A DNA stretch of 64,000 nt from Sinorhizobium saheli (GTDB taxonomy: Bacteria > Pseudomonadota > Alphaproteobacteria > Rhizobiales > Rhizobiaceae), in assembly GCF_001651875.1 (NCBI RefSeq), contig NZ_LNQB01000083.1, forward strand, positions 191,130 to 255,129, in the 5' to 3' direction. The notes under the pieces are model-generated. The model saw nothing but the letters and a program-made list of their open reading frames with translations. It searched no databases and was not told the DNA's origin. The translations under genes were made by a program, and so were the position numbers. Below are positions 37,413 through 46,226 of this stretch, piece after piece; position 1 is the stretch's first letter; each line of letters opens with the position of its first letter.

Positions 37413-37754
37413 ATGATGACGATGAACTGGATTGCTATTGGCGACATCAGCGAAATCCCGCTGCGCGGCGCCCGCTGCGTCAAGACGCCGGTCGGCAAGG
37501 TTGCCGTCTTCCGCACCGCCGAAAACGAGGTCTTCGCGATCGAAGACCACTGCCCGCACAAGGGCGGCCCGCTTTCCCAGGGCATCGTACACGGCAATGC
37601 CGTCACCTGCCCGCTGCACAACTGGGTCATCTCGCTCGAAACCGGCAAGGCGCTCGGCGCCGACGAGGGCGCCGTGCGCACGATCCCGGTGAAGAACGAC
37701 AATGGGGCGCTGTTCATCGCGCTTGAAAGCCTGGCACTGGCAGCGGCGGAATAA
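37413..37754 (+). CDS. nirD: Nitrite reductase small subunit, Rieske type
   Basis: This 113-residue NirD is a Rieske-like [2Fe-2S] protein with EDHCPHKGGPL and TCPLHNW, keeping both Cys and both His ligands, unlike the cluster-less NirD of enterobacteria. It is expected to relay electrons in the NirB complex. ATG at 37413, with in-frame ATGs at 37416 and 37422; the first follows nirB by one base. Ribosome signal GGAG is at 37405-37408. Confidence 0.93.
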   Translation: MMTMNWIAIGDISEIPLRGARCVKTPVGKVAVFRTAENEVFAIEDHCPHKGGPLSQGIVHGNAVTCPLHNWVISLETGKALGADEGAVRTIPVKNDNGALFIALESLALAAAE

Positions 37755-37756
37755 CG

Positions 37757-40414
37757 ATGGCGTGCGAGATCAAGACCACCTGCCCCTATTGCGGCGTCGG
37801 CTGCGGCGTCATCGCCCGTGTCGGCGATGACGGTGCCGTCAGCATCAAGGGCGATCCCGAGCATCCGGCCAATTTCGGCCGGCTCTGCTCCAAGGGCTCG
37901 GCTCTCGCCGAAACCCTCGACCTCGACGGCCGGCTCCTCCATCCGGAAATCGGCGGCCGCCGGGCAGGCTGGGACGAAGCGCTCGACCTCGTCGCCGAGC
38001 GCTTCTCGCAGGCGATCGCCGAACACGGACCGGATGCGGTCGCCTTCTACGTCTCCGGGCAATTGCTGACGGAAGACTATTACATCGCCAACAAGCTGAT
38101 GAAGGGCTTCATCGGCTCGGCCAATATCGACACCAATTCCCGCCTCTGCATGTCCTCCTCGGTCGCCGGCCACCGCCGCGCCTTCGGTTCCGACACTGTG
38201 CCGGGAACCTATGACGACCTGGAGCTTGCCGATCTCGTCGTCCTGACCGGCTCCAATCTCGCCTGGTGCCATCCGGTCCTCTATCAGCGCCTCTCGGCGG
38301 CCAAGGCCAGCCGGCCGGAAATGAAGGTCGTCGTGATCGACCCCCGCCGTACGATGACCGCCGATATCGCCGACATGCATCTGGCGATCAAACCCGACGG
38401 CGACACGGCGCTCTTCAACGGCCTCTTCGCCCATCTCGTGACGAGCGGCGCGGTCGACCAGAACTATATCTCGGCCCACACCAGCGGTTTTGCCGAGGCC
38501 TTCGCAGCCGCCTCCGCGCTCGATCTCGCGGGCCTGTCCGCGGCATCCGGCCTCACGCAGAGCGAATTGCGCGATTTCTACCGCCTGTTCGAAACGACCG
38601 AAAAGGTGGTGACCTGCTACAGCCAGGGCGTGAACCAGTCGGCCGCCGGCACCGACAAGGTCAACGCCATCCTCAACTGTCATCTCGCGACGGCGCGCAT
38701 CGGCCGGCCGGGCATGGGCCCCTTCTCGCTGACCGGCCAGCCCAACGCCATGGGCGGGCGCGAGGTCGGCGGCCTTGCCAATATGCTTGCTGCCCACATG
38801 GACATCGAGAAGGCGACGCACCGCGACCAGGTTCGCCGCTTCTGGGGCGCCCCGATGGTCGCGAGCAAGCCGGGCCTCAAGGCCGTCGACATGTTCCGCG
38901 CCGTGGCCGACGGGCGGATCAAGGCGCTCTGGATCATGGCAACCAACCCGGTCGTGTCGCTGCCCGATGCCGATGCCGTCGAAGCGGCGGTCAAGTTCTG
39001 CCCCTTCGTCGTCGTTTCCGACGTGCTGCGTGAAACCGATACCGCGCGCCATGCTCACGTGCTCCTGCCCTCGCTCGGCTGGGGCGAAAAGAACGGTACG
39101 GTGACGAATTCCGAGCGGCGCATCTCGCGCCAGCGCCCCTTCCTCGATGCGCCCGGAGAGGCGCGCGCCGACTGGTGGCAGCTCGCTCAGGTCGCGCGGC
39201 GCATGGGCTATGCCGAAGCCTTCGACCACGCATCCCCGGCCGCGATCTTCGCCGAGCACGCCGCGCTGTCGGACTTCGAGAACGAAGGGCGCCGCGACTT
39301 CGACATCGGCGCCCATGCGACGATCGACCAGCCGGGCTATGACGCTCTCCTGCCGTTTCAATGGCCGCAGCCGAAAGGGAGTGCGCCACAGGTACGGCGG
39401 TTCTTCGCAGATGGCGGGTTCTTCCATCCGGACGGCCGCGGCCGTTTCGTCGCCGTCGACGCGCCGAAGGTAAGGCCCATCAACGACGCCTTCCCGCTCA
39501 CCCTCAATACCGGCCGGGTGCGCGACCACTGGCACACCATGACCCGTACCGGCAAGAGCGCCCGGCTCTCCGGCCATCTCGCCGAACCCTTCGTCGAGAT
39601 TCATCCGTGCGACGCGCAGACGATCGGGGTCGCGGACGCCGATCTCGTCACGATCGAGAGCCCCTTCGGCGCGGCGATCGTGCGGGCGCTCGTCACCGAA
39701 CGGCAGGCGCCGGGCAATCTCTTCGTGCCGATGCACTGGAACGACCAGTTCGCCTCGAAGGCGCGCATCGACGCGCTCGTCGCACCCGTCACCGATCCGG
39801 TCTCCGGCCAGCCGGCCTCGAAGAACGTGGCGGTCCGGGCCGCCCGCTTCGCTGCGAGCGCGTACGGATTCGCGGTCGCCGCGCAGAAGCCCCGGGCGCT
39901 CGACGCCGCCTATTGGGCGATCGCCAGGGCCGAGGGCGGGTGGCGGATGGAACTTGCCTTCACTGACACCGATGGCGACTGGATCGACTGGTGCCGGCGG
40001 GCCTTTTCCCTCCCGGCCGATGTCGAGCCGATCGGCTATAAGGATCGGACCTCCGGAGAGCTTCGCCTCGCCTTCTTCGAGGGCGACCGGCTGCTCGCCG
40101 CGCTCTTCCTTTCACCCCGGCCGGTCGCCGTCGCGCGCAATTGGGCGGTCTCGCAGCTCGGCGCCACGCATCAGAACCTCGGCCGGCGCTTTGCCGTGAC
40201 CGCCGGTCGTCCGGGCGCCAACACGCCCGACCCGGGCGCGACCGTCTGTTCCTGCTTCAGCGTCGGCGTCAACCAGATCACCGCCGCCATTCGCGACGGC
40301 TGCCACAGCGTCGAGGCCGTCGGCCAGCGGCTGAGCGCCGGCACCAATTGCGGCTCCTGCCGCGCCGAGATCAGGGGGATCATCAATGCCTGCCTTGCCG
40401 CCGCTGCCGAATGA
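37757..40414 (+). CDS. narB: Assimilatory nitrate reductase catalytic subunit with C-terminal BFD domain
   Basis: This 885-residue molybdoenzyme (NarB/NasA) reduces nitrate to nitrite. The N-terminal 4Fe-4S motif is CPYCGVGCGV then GRLCSKGS, followed by bis-MGD binding segments (NTNSRLCMSSSVAGHRRAFG, VVIDPRRT). The last 60 residues add a BFD-like [2Fe-2S] domain (TVCSCFSVGVNQI, GTNCGSCRAE), as in NasA enzymes that take electrons from NAD(P)H via a partner. It starts 2 bases after nirD and overlaps cysG by 29 bases. Confidence 0.95.
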   Translation: MACEIKTTCPYCGVGCGVIARVGDDGAVSIKGDPEHPANFGRLCSKGSALAETLDLDGRLLHPEIGGRRAGWDEALDLVAERFSQAIAEHGPDAVAFYVSGQLLTEDYYIANKLMKGFIGSANIDTNSRLCMSSSVAGHRRAFGSDTVPGTYDDLELADLVVLTGSNLAWCHPVLYQRLSAAKASRPEMKVVVIDPRRTMTADIADMHLAIKPDGDTALFNGLFAHLVTSGAVDQNYISAHTSGFAEAFAAASALDLAGLSAASGLTQSELRDFYRLFETTEKVVTCYSQGVNQSAAGTDKVNAILNCHLATARIGRPGMGPFSLTGQPNAMGGREVGGLANMLAAHMDIEKATHRDQVRRFWGAPMVASKPGLKAVDMFRAVADGRIKALWIMATNPVVSLPDADAVEAAVKFCPFVVVSDVLRETDTARHAHVLLPSLGWGEKNGTVTNSERRISRQRPFLDAPGEARADWWQLAQVARRMGYAEAFDHASPAAIFAEHAALSDFENEGRRDFDIGAHATIDQPGYDALLPFQWPQPKGSAPQVRRFFADGGFFHPDGRGRFVAVDAPKVRPINDAFPLTLNTGRVRDHWHTMTRTGKSARLSGHLAEPFVEIHPCDAQTIGVADADLVTIESPFGAAIVRALVTERQAPGNLFVPMHWNDQFASKARIDALVAPVTDPVSGQPASKNVAVRAARFAASAYGFAVAAQKPRALDAAYWAIARAEGGWRMELAFTDTDGDWIDWCRRAFSLPADVEPIGYKDRTSGELRLAFFEGDRLLAALFLSPRPVAVARNWAVSQLGATHQNLGRRFAVTAGRPGANTPDPGATVCSCFSVGVNQITAAIRDGCHSVEAVGQRLSAGTNCGSCRAEIRGIINACLAAAAE

Positions 40415-41519
40415 TCAGGCCCCGAAGCCCCAGCGCGTGAGCGCGCTGGCGACGCTGCCGCTGTTCTGGACGCTCAAGGGCCGGCGCGTCGTCATCGCCG
40501 GCGGCAGCGATGCGGCCGCCTGGAAGGCCGAACTCATGGCGGCCTCAGGCGCGGAGGTCCATCTCTACGCGCCGTGTGCCGAACTTGGCGATGCCTTTCT
40601 CGACCTTTTCGCCCGTGGCGCCGCCCATGAAGAGGGCCGCTTCGTCCACCACGACGAGGTCTGGCACGCGAACATTTTTGCAGGCGCCGCCATCGCCATC
40701 GCCGATTGCGAGGACGATGCCGATGCCCGGGCTTTCTTCGAGGCGGCTCGCAGAGCGGGCGTCCCCGTCAATGTTATCGACAAGCCCGCCTTCTGCGCGT
40801 TCCAGTTCGGATCGATCGTCAACCGCTCGCCGGTCGTCGTGGCGATCTCCACCGACGGGGCGGCACCGATCCTCGCGCAGGCGATCCGCCGGCGGATCGA
40901 AACTTTGCTGCCGCCGGCGCTGAAGCGCTGGGCGACGGTCGCCCAGGCGATCCGCGAGCAGGTGAATATGCGGCTGAACCCGGGTGCGCCTCGGCGCGCC
41001 TTCTGGGAGCGTTTCGCCGACCGGGCTTTCCAGGACACACCGGAGGAGGGTGTCGAGGCGCGGCTGGTGGCGGAGATGGATCGTCTCGCGGCGCACCGTC
41101 CGGCCACCGGCCGCGTCACCATCGTCGGCGCAGGGCCGGGCGATGCGGAACTTTTGACCCTGAAGGCCGTTCGCGCCCTCCAGGCCGCCGATGTCATCCT
41201 CTACGACGAATGGATTTCGAACGACGTGCTGGAACTCGCCAGACGTGAAGCGAAGCGGATGCTGGTCGGCCCGCCTGCGGACGGCAGCCGGGATCAGAAC
41301 CGCGACCTGCTGATCGCCCTGGCGAGGCAAGGCAAGCGCGTCGTGCGCCTTCATTTCGGGAACCCGACGGACGTGGAGGTCACCAAGCTCGAGGGCTTCG
41401 GCATCGCGGTCGAGATCGTCCCGGGCGTCGGCGCGGAGCCTCGACGGCTCGAGCCGCACGACGTCCCGATCGGCATGACCGAGCCTGGACAATGGAGCCG
41501 GTGCGCCGCCAGCCATTAG
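40386..41519 (+). CDS. cysG: CysG-like siroheme synthase with truncated methyltransferase domain
   Basis: This protein has 377 residues; complete CysG is about 460. The N-terminal precorrin-2 dehydrogenase/ferrochelatase half is complete (VVIAGGSDAAAWKAELM; NRSPVVVAISTDGAAP; ALKRWATVAQ). The uroporphyrinogen-III methyltransferase half begins well (VTIVGAGPGDAELLTLKAVR, ADVILYDEWIS), but the SAM-site motif normally VVRLKGGDPF-FGRG reads VVRLHFGNPTDVEV, and the protein ends shortly after VPGVGAEP, without the last roughly 100 residues. AGGGGGA precedes the ATG. It probably still makes siroheme from precorrin-2 but cannot methylate uroporphyrinogen. Confidence 0.85.
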   Translation: MPALPPLPNDQAPKPQRVSALATLPLFWTLKGRRVVIAGGSDAAAWKAELMAASGAEVHLYAPCAELGDAFLDLFARGAAHEEGRFVHHDEVWHANIFAGAAIAIADCEDDADARAFFEAARRAGVPVNVIDKPAFCAFQFGSIVNRSPVVVAISTDGAAPILAQAIRRRIETLLPPALKRWATVAQAIREQVNMRLNPGAPRRAFWERFADRAFQDTPEEGVEARLVAEMDRLAAHRPATGRVTIVGAGPGDAELLTLKAVRALQAADVILYDEWISNDVLELARREAKRMLVGPPADGSRDQNRDLLIALARQGKRVVRLHFGNPTDVEVTKLEGFGIAVEIVPGVGAEPRRLEPHDVPIGMTEPGQWSRCAASH

Positions 41520-41570
41520 AGCGGATAAACAATGGCCGTAGAGTGCCGATCCCGATGCCGGCAACCTTTT

Positions 41571-41584
41571 TTGATCGCCATCAA
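41571..41584. promoter_or_regulatory. FNR/FixK box upstream of hsp20
   Basis: TTGATCGCCATCAA matches TTGAT-N4-ATCAA perfectly. Its centre is about 41 bases before a start predicted near 41619, with TAAGTA at 41605-41610 as a possible -10, the normal layout for activation by FixK/FnrN in low oxygen. Confidence 0.7.
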
Positions 41585-41692
41585 TGCCCTATCTAAAAAC
41601 TCGCTAAGTATTGCCCTTGCGAGAGCGGGCTACCGTTACCTCGAGAGTGCCTGCTCCCCGCAAGACGAACTGTCTAACAAGGGAGTTCAACC

Positions 41693-42220
41693 ATGGCTCA
41701 AGCTGCTCACAAGCAACCTGTCAAACTGGAAAAATCGGTTCCGGCCGAGCCGGCTCCGTTTTCCCTCTTCGAGAACCTCCGCCGCGAGATCGACCAGATC
41801 TTCGAAGACTTCAATCCACTAGGCTGGCGGTCCTTCCCGGCACACATGCGCGAGTTCGGCGTGCCGTCCTTCGAAAAGGCCTGGCATCTGTCTCCGGTCG
41901 TCGACGTGATCGAGTCGGACAAGGAATACAAGATCTCCGCCGAGATGCCGGGGATGGATGCCAACGAGGTCGAAGTGAAGGTCGCAAACGGCCTACTTTC
42001 GATCAGCGGTGAAAAGAAAGAGGAACGGGAAGAACGCGAAAAGGACCGCTTCGTCTCGGAACGCCGTTACGGCGCCTTCCAGCGGACCTTCCAGTTGCCA
42101 CCCGGCGTCGACGCCGACAAGATCGACGCGACCTTCGCAAAAGGCGTCTTGACGGTGCACCTGCCGAAGAGCGCTGAAGCGGTGAGCAACGAGAAGAAGA
42201 TCGCGCTCAAGGCAGCTTGA
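41693..42220 (+). CDS. Small heat-shock protein Hsp20
   Basis: This 175-residue alpha-crystallin-type chaperone holds unfolding proteins in a refoldable state. The crystallin domain runs from about residue 68 (VVDVIESDKEYKISAEMPGM) to GVLTVHLPK near 152, with the ERRYGAFQRTFQLP strand typical of bacterial Hsp20. The leader carries CTTGCG (41615-41620) and CGCAAG (about 41658), and CTCCCC that could mask the GGGAG ribosome site; a thermosensor is possible but not a recognisable ROSE element. The upstream FixK box suggests low-oxygen induction. Confidence 0.94.
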   Translation: MAQAAHKQPVKLEKSVPAEPAPFSLFENLRREIDQIFEDFNPLGWRSFPAHMREFGVPSFEKAWHLSPVVDVIESDKEYKISAEMPGMDANEVEVKVANGLLSISGEKKEEREEREKDRFVSERRYGAFQRTFQLPPGVDADKIDATFAKGVLTVHLPKSAEAVSNEKKIALKAA

Positions 42221-42268
42221 AGCTGCCTCGGCTGCCGAGCCGCTCGGCGCTCTTCGAGCTCAAGACAC

Positions 42269-42742
42269 TCAGCGCGCGCGGCGGCTGCCGCCGCGCGCCT
42301 CGAGACGGTCGAGAAACGGCCGCTGCGATGGATTGATCTTCCCGCGCGCCTCCTCCAGCGTGAACCATCCGGCGCGGTCGACCTCCGGGAAGAACTGCAT
42401 CTTGCCGCTGTGCGGCGGCCATTCCATCTCGAACATGTTGCTGCGCAGGCCGGAGATGTCGAAGTCGCTCTCGCAGGCATAGGCCGTCAAGAGCTTGCCG
42501 CTCTTCAGGCGCTCTTCGCCGAGAGACTCCAAAGGCCCGGGCGCCGCAATTCCGGTTTCCTCCAGGAATTCTCGCCGCGCCGCCGCTTCCGGCTCCTCGT
42601 CGGGCTCGTACTCGCCCTTGGGGATCGACCAGGCGCCAGTATCCTTGTTGCTCCAGAAGGGGCCGCCTGGATGAACGAGCAGGACTTGGAGCCTGTCGCC
42701 CTCATATCGATGGAGCAGGATACCCGCGCTTTTCTTCGGCAT
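42269..42742 (-). CDS. NUDIX hydrolase
   Basis: This 157-residue protein has a complete NUDIX box at residues 43-65 (G-x5-E-x7-REFLEETGI), which hydrolyses nucleoside diphosphates linked to another group; the substrate cannot be told. The N-terminus KKSAGILLHRYEGDRLQVLL and the motif WSIPKGE are typical of a subgroup called MutT/bis-5'-nucleosyl-tetraphosphatase-like. The ATG at 42742 begins at the conserved part, though the frame stays open far upstream. It is convergent with hsp20 and divergent from the alcohol dehydrogenase gene. Confidence 0.9.
   Translation of the reverse strand: MPKKSAGILLHRYEGDRLQVLLVHPGGPFWSNKDTGAWSIPKGEYEPDEEPEAAARREFLEETGIAAPGPLESLGEERLKSGKLLTAYACESDFDISGLRSNMFEMEWPPHSGKMQFFPEVDRAGWFTLEEARGKINPSQRPFLDRLEARGGSRRAR
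42274..42298. terminator. Strong hairpin between convergent hsp20 and NUDIX genes
   Basis: GCGCGCGGCGG and CCGCCGCGCGC form a perfect 11-bp GC stem with a 3-base loop. It overlaps the last codons of the NUDIX gene and follows the hsp20 stop by about 54 bases. No T-run follows; it may end transcription in either direction or simply reflect Arg/Gly codons. Confidence 0.35.
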
Positions 42743-42895
42743 GTGCGATCCTCGGATCCCGCGCTGTCGCGATGAGACTACCATTGAAACCCAATAGCGC
42801 CGAATGCCCGCCCGCCAGCGTGCATGATATTTCGGCCGTCTCACTCTATTATGTTCGTCGACGACCGGGTGCGGCTTTTGCGAGGCGGATCGACA

Positions 42896-43882
42896 ATGAT
42901 GCGAGCGATGGTTCTCGAGGAGATCGGAAGCCCGCTGGTGCCGGTCGAGCGACTGCTGCCCGAGCCGCACGCCGGCGAGATACGGCTGAGGGTCGAGGCC
43001 TGCGCCGTCTGTCGCACCGACCTGCACGTGATCGACGGCGAGTTGCCCCGCCCGAAGCTGCCGCTCGTTCCCGGCCACGAGATCGTCGGCATCGTCGAGG
43101 CGGTCGGCGCCGGCGTGGACGAGGCGCGGATCGGTCGGCGCGTCGGCGTGCCCTGGCTCGGGCATACATGCGGGACGTGCTTCTACTGCCGCTCGAATGC
43201 GGAAAATCTCTGCGACGAGCCGCAGTTCACCGGCTATAGCCGGGACGGCGGCTTTGCCACGCATGTGGTTGCCGATGAGGATTACGCCTTCGAGCTCGAT
43301 CCCGGCGCCGATCCCGTCTCGCTCGCCCCGCTGCTTTGCGCAGGCCTCATCAGCTGGCGCTCGCTGAAGCGGGCCGGCGACGGGCGCAAGATCGGCCTCT
43401 ACGGATTCGGAGCCGCGGCGCACATCATCACCCAGGTCTGCGCCCGGCAGGGACGGCAGGTCTACGCCTTCACTCGCGCGGGAGACAGGAGCGGACAGCG
43501 TTTCGCCCGCGATCTCGGCGCGGTCTGGGCCGGCGGCTCGGACGAGGCGCCGCCGGTGCTTCTGGACGCCGCAATCATCTTCGCGCCGGTCGGCGCCCTG
43601 GTGCCCCGCGCGCTCAAGGCGGTGCGCAAGGGCGGGCGCGTCGTCTGCGGCGGTATCCATATGAGCGACATTCCCGCCATGCCCTATGCGCTCCTGTGGG
43701 GGGAGCGCGAACTTCTTTCCGTAGCGAACCTCACGCGTGAAGATGCCCGCGAATTCCTTGCCATAGCCGGGCAAGCGGGTGTGCGCACCCATACGACGGC
43801 CTACCGGCTTTCGGACGCGAACCGCGCGATTGCCGACCTTCGCACCGGCAAACTCAACGGCGCCGCCGTCCTGGTACCGTGA
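42896..43882 (+). CDS. Zinc-dependent alcohol dehydrogenase
   Basis: This 328-residue medium-chain dehydrogenase would oxidise an alcohol or reduce an aldehyde with NAD(H). Catalytic zinc ligands are in ACAVCRTDLH and VPGHEIVG; the structural zinc site is C-G-T-C-F-Y-C with a fourth Cys seven residues later. The Rossmann segment GLYGFGAAAH is slightly off the usual GxGxxG. ATG 42896 is preceded by GAGGCGG; the frame opens earlier at 42824. Dehydrogenases of this kind often accompany universal stress proteins in low-oxygen regulons of alphaproteobacteria. Confidence 0.9.
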   Translation: MMRAMVLEEIGSPLVPVERLLPEPHAGEIRLRVEACAVCRTDLHVIDGELPRPKLPLVPGHEIVGIVEAVGAGVDEARIGRRVGVPWLGHTCGTCFYCRSNAENLCDEPQFTGYSRDGGFATHVVADEDYAFELDPGADPVSLAPLLCAGLISWRSLKRAGDGRKIGLYGFGAAAHIITQVCARQGRQVYAFTRAGDRSGQRFARDLGAVWAGGSDEAPPVLLDAAIIFAPVGALVPRALKAVRKGGRVVCGGIHMSDIPAMPYALLWGERELLSVANLTREDAREFLAIAGQAGVRTHTTAYRLSDANRAIADLRTGKLNGAAVLVP

Positions 43883-43960
43883 GCGCGCGAGGAGAAAAAG
43901 GAGTGTCCGCCGGATGGAACCAACCTCCTCTTCGCGCGTTCCGGTAGGCCGGTACGGTCT

Positions 43961-43974
43961 TTGATCGGGATCAA
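43961..43974. promoter_or_regulatory. FNR/FixK box upstream of the universal stress gene
   Basis: TTGATCGGGATCAA is a perfect TTGAT-N4-ATCAA palindrome. A start about 41 bases from its centre would be near 44009, with TAGGAT at 43997-44002 as a fitting -10. It lies between the dehydrogenase stop and the usp start, so it most likely activates usp. Confidence 0.75.
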
Positions 43975-44035
43975 CACCATCGCGCGGGATTCCCCTTAGG
44001 ATTGAGCCACAACGCGACGGAAAAGGAATTTTCCC

Positions 44036-44872
44036 ATGGCATACAGGACCATTCTCAGCGTGATTGGCATCGACCGTTTCGAGGACGATCTGCAGGCGGC
44101 CGCCGATATCTGCGGGGCGAGCAACGCTCACTTGTCGGCACTGGTCGTCAAGCTCGCCGCTCCGCCGCCGCTCGGCGACTATGCCGCGACGATGTCGCTT
44201 GCCTGGTTCGAGGAGCGGGAAAGGGACATCGCCGAACTTCGGGAAGGGGTGGAAAAGGCCAGGCGCCTGCTCTCGAACACCGGCATCTCATTCCAGGTCG
44301 ACAGCAACTATACGGAATTCGCCTCGGCCGACTATGCGATAGGCGAGCGCGCCCGCTATGCGGACCTGACATTGGTCGGCGCCGGCCTCTCGGCCAGTCC
44401 CGACTTGCGCTCGCATGCCGTCAACGGCGCCCTCTTCAACTCGGCGCGGCCGGTGCTGCTCGTGCCGAAGAACGCGCGCGCCAATCTGGCGCCGAAGTCC
44501 GTGCTGCTTGCCTGGAACTCCCACATCGAGGCGGCGCGCGCCGCCCGGGAGGCCCTCGACCTGATGGCCGGCGCCGACATGGTGCACGTGACACTGGTCG
44601 ATCCGGACGGCCTGCCCGGACGGAACGGCGAGGAGCCCGGCGCCGACATCGCCACCTATCTCGTCCGCCACGGCATCAATGCCACGGTCGATCGCCTGCC
44701 GAGCGCCGGCCGCCGTGTGGAGGAAGTCCTCAACCAGCACGCCCTCGACGTGGCGGCCGATCTTCTGGTCATGGGCGCCTACGGCCATTCGCGCATGCGC
44801 GAGCGGATTTTCGGCGGCGTCACCAAATCGATGATCGACGCGGCGGTCGTGCCCGTGCTGATGATGCATTGA
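44036..44872 (+). CDS. Universal stress protein, tandem UspA domains
   Basis: This 278-residue protein has two Usp domains. The second ends with GAYGHSRMRERIFGGVTKSM, the G-x2-G-x9-G-S/T ATP-binding pattern; the first has the degenerate GAGLSASPDLRS and may not bind nucleotide. It is a cytoplasmic stress-survival protein, often made in low oxygen or starvation. AAAAGGAA precedes the ATG. The perfect FixK box and suitable -10 upstream support microaerobic control. Confidence 0.92.
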   Translation: MAYRTILSVIGIDRFEDDLQAAADICGASNAHLSALVVKLAAPPPLGDYAATMSLAWFEERERDIAELREGVEKARRLLSNTGISFQVDSNYTEFASADYAIGERARYADLTLVGAGLSASPDLRSHAVNGALFNSARPVLLVPKNARANLAPKSVLLAWNSHIEAARAAREALDLMAGADMVHVTLVDPDGLPGRNGEEPGADIATYLVRHGINATVDRLPSAGRRVEEVLNQHALDVAADLLVMGAYGHSRMRERIFGGVTKSMIDAAVVPVLMMH

Positions 44873-45015
44873 GGCCAGCCGACCGCTGTAGCCCGATCGG
44901 ATGCAGGGCGGTCGCGCGCCTCCCAATTCCTGTAGCACCGGCACCAATCCTCGCTTCAAGGGGACACCGGAATCGATTTGCTCGGGGTAAAGCTGCGGAA
45001 GGAGGAGTTGCTTTC

Positions 45016-45405
45016 ATGTCCAAGGAGATAGCGGGGAGCCCCTTGGCGCCGTGCCTGCCACGGTGGCCGATGGGTGTCTATGCGCGAACGATGTTCCTGT
45101 CGATGGCGCGTATCCAGGCGGCGACGCTGCAATCGATGCTGCGCTGCCAGATCGAAACGCTGACCTTCGTGGAAGGCCGCAGCAAGCAGCACCTGAAGTT
45201 CTGGGAGGAGCTGCTCGCAGCCGACTATGCGCGCGACGGCTTCGACCTCTATTGCAGCTTCTGGCGTAACACGTTGCGCGATTATTCGGACGAGGCGGAC
45301 CGCATGGCTGAAATCGGCAACGAATTGGCCGCCGAGATGGTAAAGCGCACGCGCGTGGAACAGGAAGTCCTCACCAACGAGGTCGCGACGCAGATGGTCA
45401 TGTGA
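45016..45405 (+). CDS. Small phasin-like protein
   Basis: This 129-residue protein has a strong ribosome site, GGAGGAG at 45001-45007, 8 bases before the ATG. It is mostly helical and amphipathic (RIQAATLQSMLRCQIETLTF, YSDEADRMAEIGNELAAEMV), resembling phasin-type proteins that coat polyhydroxybutyrate granules, but I cannot assign a family with certainty. It lies 143 bases after usp in the same direction and may share its transcript or respond to the same conditions. Confidence 0.7.
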   Translation: MSKEIAGSPLAPCLPRWPMGVYARTMFLSMARIQAATLQSMLRCQIETLTFVEGRSKQHLKFWEELLAADYARDGFDLYCSFWRNTLRDYSDEADRMAEIGNELAAEMVKRTRVEQEVLTNEVATQMVM

Positions 45406-45441
45406 GCGACGATCCGGCCGCCGCCGGCAAGCCCCCGCACA

Positions 45442-46212
45442 CTATTCGGACGAACCGCCCTTCCTGGCGAGGATCTCGGCGATCTCCATCGGGAAGGGGA
45501 AGATGATCGTCGAGTTCTTTTCGCCGGCAATGACGTTCAAGGTGCTCAAATAGCGCAATTGCATGGCCTGCGGCCGCTTGGCGAGAATCTCGGCCGCCTC
45601 GAGCAGTTTCGCCGCCGCCTGCTGCTCGCCCTCGGCATTGATGACCTTGGCACGGCGTTCGCGCTCGGCCTCCGCCTGGCGGGCGATCGCGCGGATCATC
45701 GACTCGTTGATGTCGACATGCTTGATCTCGACGGTCGCGACCTTGATGCCCCAGGCGTCGGTCTGCACGTCGAGGATTTTCTGGATATCGTCGTTGAGCC
45801 TGTCGCGCTCGGCGAGCATCTCGTCGAGATCGTGCTTGCCAAGCACGGAGCGCAGCGTCGTCTGGGCGAGCTGGCTCGTCGCCATCATGAAGTCCTCGAC
45901 CTGGATGGTCGACTTCTCCGCGTCGATGACCCGGAAATAGATCACCGCGCTGACGCGGACGGAAACGTTGTCGTGCGAGATGACGTCCTGGCTCGGCACG
46001 TCGAGCACGCGGGTCCGCAGGTCGACGCGCACCATCTGCTGCACATAGGGAACGAGCAGGATCAGCCCGGGCCCCTTGACGCCGGTGAAGCGGCCGAGCG
46101 TGAAGATGACGCCGCGCTCATATTCCCTGAGGATCCTGATCGCATAGGGCAGGATGACCAGCAGGACCAGAAGTGCCGCGGCAAGCGGAGCGAGGCTTCC
46201 AAACCAGCCCAT
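45442..46212 (-). CDS. Slipin (SPFH/stomatin-family membrane protein)
   Basis: This 256-residue protein has one N-terminal membrane helix ([19 protein letters not shown]) and a band-7 domain starting [21 protein letters not shown], followed by a coiled-coil helix rich in Ala/Glu ([19 protein letters not shown]). Such slipins form oligomers in membrane microdomains and are generally encoded with NfeD, as here. ATG 46212 has GAGGAG 6 bases upstream; the frame begins at 46230, overlapping nfeD by four bases. Confidence 0.93.
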   Translation of the reverse strand: MGWFGSLAPLAAALLVLLVILPYAIRILREYERGVIFTLGRFTGVKGPGLILLVPYVQQMVRVDLRTRVLDVPSQDVISHDNVSVRVSAVIYFRVIDAEKSTIQVEDFMMATSQLAQTTLRSVLGKHDLDEMLAERDRLNDDIQKILDVQTDAWGIKVATVEIKHVDINESMIRAIARQAEAERERRAKVINAEGEQQAAAKLLEAAEILAKRPQAMQLRYLSTLNVIAGEKNSTIIFPFPMEIAEILARKGGSSE

Positions 46213-46226
46213 GATGTTCTCCTCGT

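Noticed and set aside
36137-39736. Open frame of 1199 codons on the minus strand opposite nirB-nirD-narB
   Set aside because: It is antisense to three well-defined enzymes. No domain is visible and no ribosome site precedes it.
41615-41692. ROSE-type RNA thermometer before hsp20
   Set aside because: Some pairing (CTTGCG/CGCAAG, CTCCC/GGGAG) is possible, but the characteristic ROSE sequence next to the ribosome site was not found.
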